Part shown: one piece after another, positions 37,069 to 45,040 of the stretch
How positions within the stretch are numbered: position 1 is the stretch's first letter
Layout: every line of letters starts with the position of its first letter
Assembly: GCF_001273845.1 (NCBI RefSeq)
Contig: NZ_JHBW01000087.1
Coordinates: 310,001-374,000 of the forward strand
Direction: 5' to 3'
Length of the DNA stretch: 64,000 nt
From: Leucobacter musarum subsp. musarum
GTDB taxonomy: Bacteria > Actinomycetota > Actinomycetes > Actinomycetales > Microbacteriaceae
Translations under genes and position numbers: made by a program
The notes under the pieces: generated by a model
What the model was told of the DNA's origin: nothing
The model's database searches: none
Seen by the model: only the letters and a program-made list of their open reading frames with translations

Positions 37069-37603
37069 CAATTCAGGAAACAATTCACTTCTTGGGTTAA
37101 TTATTGTGTCTTCCATAATCTTGAGAACCATGGCAAGATCTTTTATCGTCCAGCCTCGATCGTCCTTGTGTACCCCATACACCGTCGAGGTTCGGGACGC
37201 GTCGATTCGCACAGATGAGACATCCTGCCCCCTCGTTTCCACACCCGGGCGAGGGGGCAGATTTGCATCCAGGGCAGGATGTCGAAACGCCGCAACTCTC
37301 GCAACCGCATATCGCGGCACTTACACACCTGAAAGCATTATTCCTGTCGTCGCGCGTGTGGCCCGATAGCTTCTCAGATTCGCGACGACAGGCGGTCGTC
37401 TCCTCTGGTGAAGTTGCGGAGACGGCCGCTTTATTCGTGATGTGTCAACGGTTGCGCGTACTGTAAGCATCAATTTTTTTGTCACTAAATGTATATTCGC
37501 GCAGGCTTCACCCCAAAGATACTCTTCTGAAGCAGCCCGAACGTTTCGCGTTCATTCGGCGTCAAGTTGACGTCACTCTAGGGCCTGCGGGAAGGCTCAT
37601 CTC
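37069..37603. other. Long intergenic region before the BLUF pair
   Basis: About 535 bp between two divergent transcription units. It holds AT-rich patches and a terminator-like hairpin (37392-37429). A 101-residue plus frame (37064-37369) ends just before that hairpin but looks non-coding by composition. No further product is recognised. Confidence 0.5.
37392..37436 (+). terminator. Terminator-like hairpin
   Basis: GCGGTCGTCTCC and GGAGACGGCCGC pair over 12 bp (one G-U) and are followed by TTTATTC. What it would terminate is unclear; it may insulate the BLUF operon or be a relic of a lost gene. Confidence 0.5.
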
Positions 37604-37840
37604 ATGAGCATCACCCTCCCGCTCACAGCAGAAGTATCGTGGGCGAAAGTAGAAGACGGCTTCTATGTTGGAAGCCGAGGCGGAGAGTTTCTTGGCTACA
37701 TCGATCAAGATGACAGCGGACTCTACGTCGCGAGCGACATGTACTCTCATCCCATCGGCGAGTATCAATCTCTCAGCCAGGCGATGCGTGCAGTCGACGA
37801 GGAGCATCATGTGCGAGAAGTGCAGAACGAACGGAACTGA
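37604..37840 (+). CDS. Small protein coupled to the BLUF gene
   Basis: A 78-residue protein starting MSITLPLTAEVSWAKVEDGF. It has a compact beta-rich core (YVGSRGGEFLGYIDQDDSGLYVASDMYSHPIG) and a charged helical end. GGAAGG precedes the ATG. Its stop is one base from the BLUF start (TGAGATG), so the two are translationally coupled and probably act together. A paralogue sits before the BLUF pseudogene, showing the pair moved as a unit. Function unknown; a partner of the photoreceptor is possible. Confidence 0.65.
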   Translation: MSITLPLTAEVSWAKVEDGFYVGSRGGEFLGYIDQDDSGLYVASDMYSHPIGEYQSLSQAMRAVDEEHHVREVQNERN

Positions 37841-37841
37841 G

Positions 37842-38315
37842 ATGAAGACAGAGACTCATAGCCCCGAGGCGCTGAAGTTCGTGGTCTACACCAGCAACGC
37901 GGTCACCCGTTTCTATGCTGACGATCTCGAACAGCTCCTCGTGCTCGCGCGAGCCCACAACCATTCGGTCGGGATCTCCGGCATCCTCCTGTATAAGAGT
38001 CACCGCTTCATCCAGTTCCTTGAAGGGCCTCCCGGTGCCGTCGATGCGCTGATGGAGAGGATCAGCAGGGACCCGCGTCACACGGACGTACGTGTCGTGG
38101 TCGATGACCTCCGTCTAGATCGTCAGTTCCAGGACTGGAGCATGGGTTACCAGGTCACGAGAGACGATGCGGAACCCCTCCCGGAGGGTTTCCGGGATTC
38201 GTTTGCCGACATCGAAGCAGCCCCCGACTCGTTCACGACCGGTCGTGCCGCGAAAGAACTCGCGCTGTGGTTCCGCGTCCGTTCAGCACGCGCGGCCCGG
38301 GCGGCTGCAGCTTAG
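37842..38315 (+). CDS. BLUF-domain blue-light photoreceptor
   Basis: A 157-residue short BLUF protein (sensor of blue light using FAD) with a ~45-residue helical C-terminal extension and no output domain. The photocycle residues are present at canonical spacing: Tyr16 (VVYTS), Asn40 (ARAHN), Gln58 (RFIQFLEG), Trp99 and Met101 (WSMGY). Offsets from Tyr match those in AppA. It should bind FAD and signal by protein-protein contact. It is coupled to the small gene upstream and followed by a hairpin. The diguanylate cyclase on the same element is a conceivable but unproven partner. Confidence 0.92.
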   Translation: MKTETHSPEALKFVVYTSNAVTRFYADDLEQLLVLARAHNHSVGISGILLYKSHRFIQFLEGPPGAVDALMERISRDPRHTDVRVVVDDLRLDRQFQDWSMGYQVTRDDAEPLPEGFRDSFADIEAAPDSFTTGRAAKELALWFRVRSARAARAAAA

Positions 38316-38324
38316 CCGAGAGAA

Positions 38325-38347
38325 GCGCGCGAGTACTTCTCGCGCGC
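38325..38347 (+). terminator. Hairpin after BLUF gene
   Basis: GCGCGCGAG-TACTT-CTCGCGCGC begins 10 bp after the BLUF stop. No U-run follows. Probable transcript end or mRNA-stabilising structure. Confidence 0.5.
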
Positions 38348-38398
38348 GGCGCACGATTGACGCTCACGTGCCGTAGGCTCCGCCTTGGGGTACACCTG

Positions 38399-38443
38399 CA
38401 ACGCCTCTTCTTCGAATCCCACAGTTCCGAAGAAGAGGCGTTG
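38399..38443. terminator. Perfect 16-bp stem hairpin
   Basis: CAACGCCTCTTCTTCG and its exact complement flank a 13-nt loop, followed by TGTGCTTTC. Such long perfect stems are strong terminators; it also looks like a small inverted-repeat element. It lies in a ~370-bp stretch without genes (38316-38681). Confidence 0.6.
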
Positions 38444-38606
38444 TGCTTTCTCCGGTAGTCACGGATGATTACTTCACTGCCTCGTGCGGTCGGATTCCAT
38501 CCCCGGCTCGCGGGGCAGTGCCAGTGGTGGGATACTTATCGCGGTCGCTCGTCAGTCCATCCCCAATGCGCAGACGAGCGGCCAACACGCTTGATACACG
38601 TGCACA

Positions 38607-38642
38607 GCCCCCTCAGCTCGGGAAACCGAGCACTGAGGGGGC
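38607..38642. terminator. Hairpin upstream of the 38682 gene
   Basis: GCCCCCTCAG and CTGAGGGGGC form a perfect 10-bp stem with a CTCGG/CCGAG inner stem. It is followed by CTTCG, not a U-run. It may terminate or isolate the next gene. Confidence 0.5.
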
Positions 38643-38681
38643 CTTCGTGGCTTCTGGCCCGTTCGGCAGTAAGTTGGGGGC

Positions 38682-38885
38682 ATGAAGATCTCAGCGCACT
38701 TCTCGCGCCTTCCCGAGAGCGTGCGGCAAACCGTACTCGACGAGCTCGATCGAGAAGTCACTGACAGTTTCGCGATTCTCGAGAAACTCAACCAGAACTC
38801 CGATACTCGGCCCGAAGAGATCCGAGCAGTCGAGGGCGATATCGTGCGAGCTTCAGAGCTCCGATCAGCGTTTACTGGAGAGTAG
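38682..38885 (+). CDS. Small helical protein of unknown function
   Basis: A 67-residue protein starting MKISAHFSRLPESVRQTV, predicted largely helical and acidic, without known motifs. GGGGG precedes the ATG. It lies between a hairpin and the hexamer array, near the recombinase, a place where excisionase or accessory proteins often occur, but no helix-turn-helix is visible. Confidence 0.45.
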   Translation: MKISAHFSRLPESVRQTVLDELDREVTDSFAILEKLNQNSDTRPEEIRAVEGDIVRASELRSAFTGE

Positions 38886-38938
38886 CTCTCCCTCGAACGA
38901 CGTTCGCTGCGGGAACGGAGCACAATGTTTTTTCTCTT

Positions 38939-39018
<80 letters not shown>

Positions 39019-39035
39019 CGTTCGCCACTCCCCCG

Positions 39036-39136
39036 GCGACACATTGAGCGACACGCCAAATGTCGCGACATCGACTCGCGACATGTCCCCGTTACGCGCG
39101 ACTCGCGACATCTATCGAGCTGTCAACGATGTCGCG
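39036..39136. repeat. Cluster of GCGACA/TGTCGC motifs
   Basis: Beyond the array the hexamer recurs singly at about 39036, 39049, 39061/39065 (the palindrome ATGTCGCGACAT), 39078, 39105 and 39130. Two copies share the longer context GACTCGCGACAT. This resembles a set of protein-binding sites beside the recombinase gene, for example recombinase arm sites. Confidence 0.55.
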
Positions 39137-39175
39137 TCACTCTTCAACCTGCCGCCTACTGCTCCAGCCGGGGCC

Positions 39176-40135
39176 TCAAGCAGCGAGTGTCGCGTCGCCA
39201 TCAATGTCGCGAAGATGCATCGCGAGCACACTCATCGCAGCGAGAACATCCTCGGCCTGGACACCCTGAGTCGGCGATTTCAAGAGCACTTTGTTGAGCC
39301 GGTACTCGATCACTTTGCGCTGCAACGATGTCGCCTCGACGATCGCAGCAAGCTGATGCGTGTCCACGAGCGTGTACACCTGAGTTGTCGCAAGCGACGC
39401 GTGACCCAATAGCTCCTGCACACCCCGAAGATCACCCGTCACACGGAGCCCGAGACTCGCAGCCCTGTGTCGCAAGTTATGGGTACTCCAGTCATCACCG
39501 AGATACCGCTTCAGCCACTTGTACACGGTGGCGGGGTGCAGGTGTCCCCCGAACCGGCCTCGGAAGTAGAACTCTTGACGTCCCTGCATCGCTTCGAGCT
39601 GCTCGAGCAGACTTAGCGTTAGAGCGTCGAGCGGAACCACGCGCTCCTTGGAACCTTTGCCGGTCACGCGCAGCAAGTCACCGTCACGGTTCATCGGGTG
39701 GGCGCTCGCGATCTCTGCACGTCGCAGCCCTTGCGCCGCAGCGAGGCTCAGCATGGCCGATTCGATCAATGGTGCTCCGTCGAACGCCTCGATCACGACA
39801 TCTTCTGGCGCCGGCCTCGGGAGGTATCTGGGGACTCGCACGACGGCGAGGTGTTTCGCTGGGTTGTTCTGGATGAACTGTCGCTTACGAGCCCAGTAGA
39901 AGTAGATCCGATACGACGCGTACACCTTCTTGCGGTACGCCGCGGACCAATGCTCAGTGCGCTCGTCAATGTAGGACTCGAGGCTCTGTCGGCTGACCGA
40001 ATCTGCGGGGCCGATCGCTTCGAGTAAGCGTCGCACGTCACCGAGCCGCTGTTCGAGCGTCCCCGGCGATCGGCCCTGGCGGAGCAGATGAAGCCGGTAC
40101 TCCTGGAGGAGTTTGGCGTCGTCCGGAAGTGTCAC
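39176..40135 (-). CDS. Tyrosine recombinase/integrase of the island
   Basis: A 319-residue site-specific recombinase (phage integrase/Xer superfamily). Residues ~1-100 form the SAM-like core-binding domain; residues ~110-290 form the catalytic domain. The catalytic set is complete: Arg in AQGLRRAEI, Lys in GKGSKERVV, His-x-x-Arg in THNLRHRA, His in LLGHASLATTQ and the nucleophile Tyr in TTQVYTLVD. Its start is 71 bp from the right attachment site and it reads into the element, typical of integrases acting on a tRNA 3' end. It should catalyse integration and, with a helper, excision. Confidence 0.95.
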   Translation of the reverse strand: MTLPDDAKLLQEYRLHLLRQGRSPGTLEQRLGDVRRLLEAIGPADSVSRQSLESYIDERTEHWSAAYRKKVYASYRIYFYWARKRQFIQNNPAKHLAVVRVPRYLPRPAPEDVVIEAFDGAPLIESAMLSLAAAQGLRRAEIASAHPMNRDGDLLRVTGKGSKERVVPLDALTLSLLEQLEAMQGRQEFYFRGRFGGHLHPATVYKWLKRYLGDDWSTHNLRHRAASLGLRVTGDLRGVQELLGHASLATTQVYTLVDTHQLAAIVEATSLQRKVIEYRLNKVLLKSPTQGVQAEDVLAAMSVLAMHLRDIDGDATLAA

Positions 40136-40206
40136 ACTGCTGCGAGCGAGCGCGAATCTCGCGCGTCACGCCATTCGGAAAGAACCTCGACTGGGCTCCA
40201 AACTCG

Positions 40207-40245
40207 TAATCCGTCGGTCGCGGGTTCAAGCCCCGCACGCCCTAC
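40207..40245. repeat. attR: 39-bp copy of the tRNA 3' end
   Basis: Identical to 28764-28802, the T-arm and acceptor half of the CAT tRNA. It lacks a D arm and 5' acceptor strand, so it is not a tRNA gene. It marks the right end of the island, 36 bp before the chromosomal gene at 40282. Confidence 0.92.
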
Positions 40246-40281
40246 TCACACGCGTGAGCGCGCCAGCAACCGTCCGCGCGC

Positions 40282-41433
40282 TCACCACGACTCGACATCA
40301 GGAATTTGGTCAACGACCGTCGATTCGATTCGCTGCAAGAGCGTCACCGTGCCGACTTCACTGCCCGGATACTGTTCGGTTTCCTCGGTGAGTACGACTC
40401 GAGTGCCCAACATGCGCGCCGATTCGGTATCGAAAATGAGCTGAAACGAGTTTCCACGGAACTCGTTCACGGTGATGGCGGTTCCTGCGGCAATGAACGG
40501 TGGATTTCCCAACGAATCTGGAGCCGGATCGTAGGGTTCAGCCACGACCCCGGGAAGCTCCCCGAGCAGCCGCAGTGCAGCCGCACGCAGCGCATGCGGT
40601 GCCATCGGGTCGCCCACGATATCTCCAATTTGGGACTTCACGGCGTCGTCGTCAGAGCGAGGTTCAGGGAGCAGGAAGTCGTCGTTCTGCGCACGCGCGA
40701 GAAGAAACGCGCGCAGTTCAGCGGTGTCTGTCGGAGCTTCACGGAGTGCCTGTGCGTCGGCCTGGACCTGTGGGTACATGGCGTTCGCTTCAGCTTGACC
40801 CTCCGGGGTCACCGGATAGCGCCCGGCAATGGATTGCGACTCCCGGCTCTCAAGAGAGATGTGCTGTGCAATCTGCTGCAACGCATCCGCCTCACTGATG
40901 CCCGCAGGGAGTGCAGACACGATCTCCGTCGGTGATTCCTCTTGCTGCCGGAACGTCCAGATGCCGCCATCATCGGCTGGCGCATAGCTCACGCGATGCT
41001 CACGGGTGCGATAGGTCACATCGCTTCCGTCACTCAACCACGGTTGAGTCATGATCTGCTGGTAGCTCACCTCAAAGCGAAGGTATTGTCCGTCGTGAAC
41101 GGTGATCTCAGGGAGAAGTTGGGCGGACCGCTCGAGCAGCGCGGATGCTTCTGCTCCCGGGTCTGGAGTTGCGACCGGACCGAACACCGCACTGGGCGCC
41201 ACAACGGCGACCGCCCCCACCACGGCCCCCACGGCAATGACACCGGCGCCGCCCCACGCTCGAGCTCGGCGTGAACCCCAAAACCTGCGGGAGCTCTTCC
41301 TGCGGGGAGTGTGCCGCCCTGCCGCGATGTGTCGTTCAAGCGCTGCGAGGCCGCGGGCGTCCTCGGCTTCCGTTGGGTCAATCCCTTCGCTGCGAAGATC
41401 ACGCAGCCGGGTGAGTTCATCGAGTTCGTACAT
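40282..41433 (-). CDS. CU044_5270-like membrane protein paired with ECF sigma (anti-sigma-like)
   Basis: A 383-residue protein with one membrane helix (residues ~60-80, AWGGAGVIAVGAVVGAVAVV). The short cytoplasmic N-terminus is charged (MYELDELTRLRDLR); the extracytoplasmic domain is ~300 residues. It resembles the actinobacterial CU044_5270 family encoded after ECF sigma genes and thought to act as anti-sigma or sensor. The start overlaps the sigma gene by 17 bp, so they are coupled. The ATG at 41433 is where the family N-terminus begins. Confidence 0.75.
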   Translation of the reverse strand: MYELDELTRLRDLRSEGIDPTEAEDARGLAALERHIAAGRHTPRRKSSRRFWGSRRARAWGGAGVIAVGAVVGAVAVVAPSAVFGPVATPDPGAEASALLERSAQLLPEITVHDGQYLRFEVSYQQIMTQPWLSDGSDVTYRTREHRVSYAPADDGGIWTFRQQEESPTEIVSALPAGISEADALQQIAQHISLESRESQSIAGRYPVTPEGQAEANAMYPQVQADAQALREAPTDTAELRAFLLARAQNDDFLLPEPRSDDDAVKSQIGDIVGDPMAPHALRAAALRLLGELPGVVAEPYDPAPDSLGNPPFIAAGTAITVNEFRGNSFQLIFDTESARMLGTRVVLTEETEQYPGSEVGTVTLLQRIESTVVDQIPDVESW

Positions 41434-42028
41434 AATCTCGCTCCGTCGTGCTAGCTGCGCTCGCGTCAATATAAGTTCGTAAGGTTTTTCGGGCTCGGTG
41501 CAACCGCGTGCGCACGGTGCCTTCGGCGATGTGGAGCGCCTCCGCAATGCCCGCGGTATCCAAATCGCTCCATGCTGCGAGACCGAGCACATCTCGGTCC
41601 CCGCGCGACAGACGCGTCATCGCCGTGGCGAGCGATCGCGCGGTCACATCGGCATCCAGGCGATTGTCGACATCAATTCCAGGATCGACACCGCCGTGTA
41701 AAGAGCCTTCTCCCCCGAGGCCGCCGACGCGCGCTGCAAGCTTCCACGCGTGTGCTTCCTCGCGCCGTCGCCGTCGAATGAGCTGGGTGGCAATGCCGAG
41801 CAGCCACGGCAGCGCGCTCATGACACCGTCGCGGAATCGATGTCGGCTCTCGAATGCGACGAGGAACGTTTCGCTCCGGAGATCCTCCGCGCATTCGCGA
41901 CCCAGCCGAGATGCGATGTAGCGGAACACAGGCAGCGAATGCCGCCGATAGATCTCCGTGAATTGGCCGGGGTGCTCCAGCGCTTCCGCGATGACCTCTG
42001 CGTCGGATCGCACGTAGGTTTCTCTCAT
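41417..42028 (-). CDS. ECF RNA polymerase sigma factor
   Basis: A 203-residue sigma-70 family ECF factor. Region 2 spans residues ~28-95 (FTEIYRRHSLPVFRYIASRLGRECAEDLRSETFLVAF) and region 4 ~145-195 (LSRGDRDVLGLAAWSDLDTAGIAEALHIAEGTVRTRLHRARKTL). With its coupled membrane partner it probably forms a signal-responsive switch. The ATG at 42028 is preferred; a TTG at 42046 is possible, and no strong ribosome site is seen. Confidence 0.9.
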   Translation of the reverse strand: MRETYVRSDAEVIAEALEHPGQFTEIYRRHSLPVFRYIASRLGRECAEDLRSETFLVAFESRHRFRDGVMSALPWLLGIATQLIRRRRREEAHAWKLAARVGGLGGEGSLHGGVDPGIDVDNRLDADVTARSLATAMTRLSRGDRDVLGLAAWSDLDTAGIAEALHIAEGTVRTRLHRARKTLRTYIDASAASTTERDYVRTR

Positions 42029-42117
42029 ACTGAGTATTGTCGCCAAAACCTAAAAACGTTCTCAGATTTTTTCGGCGGTTCATCCGCAGCGGGATACTCC
42101 GACCCCAAAGCGCCCGT

Positions 42118-43818
42118 TCAGCGTCGCAAGAATCCCACCAACACGGCGATGAACGGCAACGCCGCCGCGACCATGAGCGCGGTACCGAGCACCGGCACCG
42201 TGCTGACCACCACGGCGCCGGCAATCAACAGACCGGTGCCGGTCACTGCGGCGATGATCCGGCGTTGCGCGGTTTCGAGTCGCTGCAGACGCCGCTCGAG
42301 ACGCGGCAGCCCCACCTCGAGATCGTCATCGTCGATGCGGCCCAGGATCGCGTCGAGGCGCCCGGGCACACGTGCGGCGGCCTGCACCGTCCGCAGCGCC
42401 CGCCCCGCGAAGTCGCGAACGAGGTTGCCGCGTTCCTCGCGAATGAGTTGTTGCGCGTAGGGTTCGACAGCGTCCCACAGGTTGAAGCGCGGGTCGAGCG
42501 CGCTGCAGACGCCTGACGTCAGCGAGATCGCGCGAACGATGAGCAAGAAGTTTTCGGGGAGCTGGAACGGGAGGGTACGGATGACATCGCTGAACTGACG
42601 GCCGAAATCGCGGAACTCGCGCGGGTCGACGTCGCGGAGCTCCGCGAAACCCATGCCGCCGAATCGGGCGAAGAGCTGTGTCATCGCCCGCTCGAGCTCG
42701 GCGGTATCCGCGCTGGGCAGCAGCACACCGACCTCTTGCATGGCATTGACCAAACCGCGCCCGTCGCGCGAGGCCGCGGCGACGAGCAGCGACCGCAGAG
42801 CGGAGCGCGTGCCTGACGGAACCTCCCCCATCATGCCGAAGTCGATGAACGTGAGCCGCCAGTCGCCATCGGTCGGCGTGACAAAGACGTTGCCGGGGTG
42901 CGGGTCGGCGTGGAAGAAGCCGTGGGTGAAGAGTTGATCGAACATGACGCGCGCGAAGCGCAGCGCGACCTCATGGGGGTCGATGCCGGCAGCGCGCAGC
43001 GCGTCAACGTCAGTGATCTTGATCGCGGTGACGTCTTCGAGCGTGAGCACCCGCGTACTGCTGCGCTCCCAGACGATCTCGGGTACTCCCACTCCGGGGT
43101 CGTCCGCGAAGTACTCGCGGAAGCGTTCCGCATTCGCGGCCTCGTGCAAATAGTCGATCTCTTGGAGACTCGTTGCCGCGAACTCTTCGACGAGCGCTGG
43201 CATGTCGACGCGTCGCGAGACGAGCCTCACATGGCTCAGCCAGCGCCCCACCCGTCGCAGCGCTGCCAGGTCGACCGCGACGACTCCGTCAATGCCGGGC
43301 CGCTGCACTTTGAGCACCGCGCGCTCGAACCCGGCATCGGCCGCGAGTGCGCCACTAAGCACTGCGCGGTGCGCCTGGCCCAGCGAAGCCGCAGCGACGG
43401 GTTCCGAGTCGATCTCGGTGAACACCGAACCGAGCGAGACCCCGAGCTCGTGTTCCGCGAGACGCGCAATATCGGCGAACGACTCCGCCGGAACTTCGTC
43501 TTGCAGACCTTCGAGCTCGGCCGTCACCTCCGGAGGCAGCACGTCGAGCCGCGACGACATGAACTGCCCAACCTTGATCATGAGACCGCGGAGCTCAATC
43601 GCAAACCCGTGAAACGATCGCGCGAACCGCTGCATCCGCCGCGATCGCGTGCGCTCCGCGATGAACCCGAGACCGAACCGCGGCAGCACCAATTCGAACC
43701 ACCACGCCACGACGAGGTGCCGCGATGCGAATCGCAGTATTCGGCGGTACCGGGCTTGGTCGGTCTCGGCGGCCGCCGCAGAGCGCGAGTGCGACTCGAG
43801 CGGTCTTTCGACCGACAC
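42118..43818 (-). CDS. ABC1/UbiB-family atypical kinase
   Basis: A 566-residue AarF/ABC1/UbiB protein. Hallmarks are the KxGQ motif (MIKVGQFMSSR), the alanine-rich loop AAASLGQAH replacing the P-loop, VKVQRPG, the catalytic ADPHPGN and metal-binding FIDFGMMGE. Two hydrophobic helices at the C-terminus anchor it to the membrane. In other bacteria UbiB supports quinone synthesis or lipid handling; in an actinobacterium this would be menaquinone, which is inference. It is three bases downstream of a PadR regulator, with which it is cotranscribed. Confidence 0.92.
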   Translation of the reverse strand: MSVERPLESHSRSAAAAETDQARYRRILRFASRHLVVAWWFELVLPRFGLGFIAERTRSRRMQRFARSFHGFAIELRGLMIKVGQFMSSRLDVLPPEVTAELEGLQDEVPAESFADIARLAEHELGVSLGSVFTEIDSEPVAAASLGQAHRAVLSGALAADAGFERAVLKVQRPGIDGVVAVDLAALRRVGRWLSHVRLVSRRVDMPALVEEFAATSLQEIDYLHEAANAERFREYFADDPGVGVPEIVWERSSTRVLTLEDVTAIKITDVDALRAAGIDPHEVALRFARVMFDQLFTHGFFHADPHPGNVFVTPTDGDWRLTFIDFGMMGEVPSGTRSALRSLLVAAASRDGRGLVNAMQEVGVLLPSADTAELERAMTQLFARFGGMGFAELRDVDPREFRDFGRQFSDVIRTLPFQLPENFLLIVRAISLTSGVCSALDPRFNLWDAVEPYAQQLIREERGNLVRDFAGRALRTVQAAARVPGRLDAILGRIDDDDLEVGLPRLERRLQRLETAQRRIIAAVTGTGLLIAGAVVVSTVPVLGTALMVAAALPFIAVLVGFLRR

Positions 43819-43821
43819 CCC

Positions 43822-44370
43822 TTAGTCCTGCGCCAAGATGCCGTACAGCTCCCGGCGTGCGCGCTCGAGCACATCAACCGCCTCGGTCACCTGCTCCGGA
43901 GTCCCGGTGCGACCGACCTGGGCCGCAGCCTGCGCGAGATCGAAGCCAGCCTGCGCAAGCGCGCCGTGACGTTTCGGCGACTCGCCGGACGCAGCGGTCT
44001 TCCAGGGCGCTTCACCCTCGCCCTCGGCGACGGCATCGCGCCCGGCATCGGTGAGGGCGTACGTTTTGCGCCCGTTCGACTCCTCGGCCGTGATCAAGCC
44101 CTCGTCGGCGAGGAGCTGCAACGTCGGGTACACGGAACCGGCGCTCGGCTTCCATGATCCGCCACTGCGCTGCTCGATCTCACGAATGATCTGGTAGCCG
44201 TGCATCGGCTCCTCGGCGAGCAGCGACAGCACTGCGGCACGCACGTCTCCGCGAGCGACTCGAGAACCGGCGCGCTTCTCGAACCCGCTGCGCAACTGGT
44301 CTACGGCTTCCCAGAGCGACTCTCCGGCAGCTCCCGGGGTGAATCCGAAACTTCCGAATGACTGATGCAT
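43822..44370 (-). CDS. PadR-family transcriptional regulator
   Basis: A 182-residue regulator. Residues ~45-115 form the PadR winged helix: VRAAVLSLLAEEPMHGYQIIREIEQRSGGSWKPSAGSVYPTLQLLADEGLI with the wing YALTDAGR. Vir-like C-terminal helices follow for dimerisation. GGAGG precedes the ATG. A dyad 30 bp upstream is a probable autoregulatory operator, and the UbiB-like gene is in the same operon. Confidence 0.92.
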   Translation of the reverse strand: MHQSFGSFGFTPGAAGESLWEAVDQLRSGFEKRAGSRVARGDVRAAVLSLLAEEPMHGYQIIREIEQRSGGSWKPSAGSVYPTLQLLADEGLITAEESNGRKTYALTDAGRDAVAEGEGEAPWKTAASGESPKRHGALAQAGFDLAQAAAQVGRTGTPEQVTEAVDVLERARRELYGILAQD

Positions 44371-44399
44371 GACCGCCTCCGATGCTCGTTCGAACGATA

Positions 44400-44426
44400 C
44401 TCAGCAACATAATCCGACATGCTGAG
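44400..44426. promoter_or_regulatory. Probable PadR operator
   Basis: CTCAGCA and TGCTGAG form a perfect 7-bp dyad around a 13-bp spacer. It lies in the promoter region shared by padR and the divergent yaeQ-like gene; flanking GATAC repeats occur on both sides. Confidence 0.55.
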
Positions 44427-44472
44427 CGATACATGGGAGCCCGCTGCCAGAATGCTCGTCATCGCGAGCCCG

Positions 44473-44478
44473 TAGACT
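44473..44478 (+). promoter_or_regulatory. -10 element of yaeQ-like gene
   Basis: TAGACT matches TANNNT and lies 8 bp before the ATG at 44487, implying a leaderless transcript. Confidence 0.5.
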
Positions 44479-44486
44479 CGGGAGTT

Positions 44487-45035
44487 ATGGCGATCGGATC
44501 GACGATGCACACCTTCGAGGTGGACCTGGCCGACGTGGACCGCGGCGTGTACGAGCAGTTCACGCTTCGGGTCGCGAAGCACCCCTCCGAGACCGAGGCG
44601 TTCATGGTGACGCGCATCTTGGCGTACTGCCTCGAGTACGTCGAAGGCATCGCCTTCGGTGGTGGCGTGTCCACGACCGACGAGCCCGCCGTGCTCGTCC
44701 GCGACCTCACCGGCGCGATGACCGCCTGGATCGAGGTCGGTGCACCCGATGCGGCGCGGGTGCATTCCGGGAGCAAGCTCGCCGAACGAGCCGTCGTCTA
44801 CACGCATCGCGATCCGGCGAAAGTACTCACGGCGTGGTCGGGCAAGACGATTCACCGAGCCGACGATATTGCCCTTTTCGCCGTCGATTCCGCGCTCGTC
44901 GACGGCACCGTCGCAGCACTGGCGCGTCGCAACACCCTCACCGTTTCGCGCACCGAGGGGCAGGTGTACCTTGATCTCAACGGCACCAGCATCTCGGGCA
45001 CGGTCGACGAGCATCGGATCACCGACGCCCGATAG
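44487..45035 (+). CDS. YaeQ family protein
   Basis: A 182-residue member of the YaeQ family (a PD-(D/E)XK nuclease-like fold of unknown biological role). It shows STMHTFEVDLADVDRGVYE at the N-terminus, LRVAKHPSETEAFMVTRILAYCLEY, and a WIEVGAPDAARVHSGSK motif that carries the Glu of the nuclease-like site. E. coli YaeQ was linked to suppression of haemolysin defects, but mechanism is unclear. A -10 element directly before the start suggests leaderless translation. It converges with soxR, five bases apart. Confidence 0.92.
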   Translation: MAIGSTMHTFEVDLADVDRGVYEQFTLRVAKHPSETEAFMVTRILAYCLEYVEGIAFGGGVSTTDEPAVLVRDLTGAMTAWIEVGAPDAARVHSGSKLAERAVVYTHRDPAKVLTAWSGKTIHRADDIALFAVDSALVDGTVAALARRNTLTVSRTEGQVYLDLNGTSISGTVDEHRITDAR

Positions 45036-45040
45036 CCCGT

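Noticed and set aside
37064..37369. 101-residue plus frame ending just before a terminator-like hairpin
   Set aside because: No ribosome site, unnatural composition and overlap with the promoter of the divergent gene; the hairpin alone is not enough.
40207..40245. Second tRNA gene
   Set aside because: Only the anticodon-to-acceptor 3' half is present; no D arm or 5' acceptor strand. It is the right attachment site.
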